A stretch of DNA of 7,298 bases from an uncultured Muribaculaceae bacterium (GTDB lineage: Bacteria > Bacteroidota > Bacteroidia > Bacteroidales > Muribaculaceae): contig CAJTQH010000082.1 of assembly GCA_910578305.1 (NCBI GenBank), positions 231 to 7,528 on the forward strand, in the 5' to 3' direction. The position numbers were made by a program, and so were the translations under genes. This document shows, in pieces, positions 6,589-7,298 of this stretch (position 1 is its first letter; each line of letters opens with the position of its first letter). The notes beneath the pieces are model-generated. The model was given only the letters and a program-made list of their open reading frames with translations, made no database searches and had not been told where the DNA came from.

Positions 6589-6660
6589 GGTGCCACCAGG
6601 AATCGAACCGGGGACACAAGGATTTTCAGTCCTTTGCTCTACCAACTGAGCTATGGCACC
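6588..6660 (-). tRNA. tRNA-Phe (anticodon GAA)
   Basis: The 73-base cloverleaf reads on the minus strand. The acceptor stem GGTGCCA (6660-6654) pairs with TGGCACC (6595-6589) and is followed by discriminator A. The D stem is GCTC/GAGC with loop AGTTGGTA. The anticodon stem AAGGA/TCCTT carries loop CTGAAAA, anticodon GAA, for phenylalanine. The variable loop is GTGTC and the T loop TTCGATT. CCA is not encoded and must be added after processing. The T stem, CCCGG against CCTGG, has one C-U mismatch in the middle pair (51-63). A strong promoter lies to its right and a terminator immediately after it, so it appears to be a single-gene transcript. Confidence 0.96.
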
Positions 6661-6719
6661 ATCGTAGGTAACGGTCTGTATATCGGTTGATATTTGTGTG
6701 CCGTTTTTGTTTTGCGATG

Positions 6720-6750
6720 CAAAGGTAGGAATGTTTTTTGATATATGCAA
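6720..6750 (-). promoter_or_regulatory. Promoter of tRNA-Phe
   Basis: On the minus strand the -7 box is TACCTTTG (6727-6720) and the -33 TTG is at 6750-6748, 20 bases apart. This is an excellent match to the Bacteroidota promoter consensus. Transcription should start near 6713 and leave a 5' leader of roughly 50 bases for RNase P to remove before the tRNA at 6660. Confidence 0.8.
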
Positions 6751-6959
6751 GTGTTTGATATATTTTTATTGCAGAATGTTGTGAAATTTATTTCGCATGT
6801 CGACCATTAAGGTATTTACATGTCTGATATACATTGCGATTGACTGGAGTAAGACGCCTGGCTATAAGGTAATCTGACATCGGGGCATAATACATCGGGA
6901 TGCAATGTGCTGTGTGGACATTGCCATGGTGTTGTGATGAATGAAGGGTTAAGCGTGCT
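6751..6959. other. Intergenic region with short repeats
   Basis: No gene is visible between the tRNA promoter and the stop of the right-edge coding region. ACATCGGG occurs twice, 15 bases apart (6877-6884 and 6892-6899), inside an imperfect tandem repeat. GCAATGT (6902-6908) and ACATTGC (6918-6924) form a 7-bp hairpin with a 9-base loop, and another ACATTGC lies at 6831-6837. The hairpin lacks a following T-run on the minus strand, so it is a weak terminator candidate for the right-edge gene. Confidence 0.45.
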
Positions 6960-7298
6960 TCAGAGGGCTTCGACGATGAGGCGGCTCACGTTGTTGTCTT
7001 GGTCGAGTGTGAGCTGATGTCCGCCGTTGAACCAGTCGATGAAGCTGTCCATGGCTGCGCGGTTGGTGTCGATGTCGTACCATGTGCGTAATTCGTCGGG
7101 GAAGACTGATCCGAATACGTAGTGGTTGTAGGCTTCCCAGTGTCATGCGTCGATGATGCTTTTGAGATATGTAATGAGCGCCAGGTTGCCTGTGATTGCT
7201 GTGAATGATTTCAGGTAGTTTTCTACGGCATGCCGGCGCAGTTCGGTGAGTGTGGCTATGCCCCAGCCGTTTTCGATGGTTGCAATAGTGCCAGTGGA
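6960..7298 (-). pseudogene. 3' end of an unrecognised coding region with an in-frame TGA
   Basis: One minus-strand frame reads as real protein from the window edge to TGA at 6962-6960: 51 codons, a TGA at 7145-7143, then 60 more codons in the same frame. Both halves look like one globular acidic/aromatic protein. Before the stop there is 'GWGIATLTELRRHAVENYL'; after it comes 'HWEAYNHYVFGSVFPDELR', then 'WYDIDTNRAAMDSFIDWF'. The codon preferences match on both sides. The simplest reading is a TGG (Trp) to TGA change, since the context would give A-W-H-W. The gene start is outside the window. I do not recognise the family, and no signal or membrane segment is seen in this part. If the TGA is real and not read through, the protein loses its last 60 residues. 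A sequencing error is the main alternative. Confidence 0.65.

Noticed and set aside
6489..6671. 60-codon plus-strand ORF across the tRNA
   Set aside because: Most of it is the antisense of tRNA-Phe and its terminator.
7143..7145. TGA as selenocysteine or as Trp through a changed genetic code
   Set aside because: Other genes in the window end in TGA, and so does this same frame at 6960-6962. No clear SECIS-type hairpin is seen just after the codon, and Trp from a point mutation is simpler.
6949..7146. 65-codon minus-strand ORF at the right edge
   Set aside because: It is out of frame with the coding signal and is very rich in Arg, His, Pro and Gln, as expected of a shadow of the interrupted gene.
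1..7298. CRISPR array, insertion sequence or prophage
   Set aside because: No regularly spaced repeats, terminal inverted repeats with transposase, or phage-type genes were seen.

Overview
The window looks like chromosomal DNA of a member of the Bacteroidota, most likely order Bacteroidales. Three things support this. The start codons have no Shine-Dalgarno sequences. Promoters of the Bacteroidota type (-7 box TAnnTTTG, with a TTTG/TTG near -33) sit in the right places upstream of three separate transcription units. The protein sequences also resemble this group. A family such as Muribaculaceae would fit, but the sequence alone does not prove it.

Left part (1-5029, minus strand): a complete-looking tripartite RND efflux operon in the usual order, running right to left. 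First is a periplasmic adaptor lipoprotein (membrane fusion protein, 3971-5029), then an inner-membrane RND transporter of 1045 residues (831-3968), then a TolC-like outer-membrane channel (834 down to the window edge, where its C-terminal part is cut off). The genes are packed tightly, with a 2-base gap and then a 4-base ATGA overlap, so they should be co-transcribed and probably translationally coupled. Together they would form a proton-driven export channel from inner membrane or periplasm to the outside. The substrate cannot be read from the sequence.

Middle (5030-6094): a 156-base divergent intergenic region separates the operon from a plus-strand AraC-family regulator (5186-6094). It holds a good promoter for the regulator, a -7 box for the efflux operon, a perfect 7-bp-arm palindrome (5107-5124) and a second dyad (5066-5084). 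A local regulator that controls both itself and the pump is the simplest reading.

Right part (6095-7298): a roughly 450-base intergenic stretch with dyads, a short direct repeat and two doubtful tiny ORFs, but no convincing gene. A minus-strand tRNA-Phe(GAA) follows, with a strong promoter on its right and a terminator hairpin directly after it. At the right edge is the 3' end of an unrecognised minus-strand coding region interrupted by one in-frame TGA.

No CRISPR array, insertion sequence, phage gene or clearly novel multi-gene system is visible. The most useful leads are the operator-like palindrome between the divergent promoters and the in-frame TGA in the right-edge gene.
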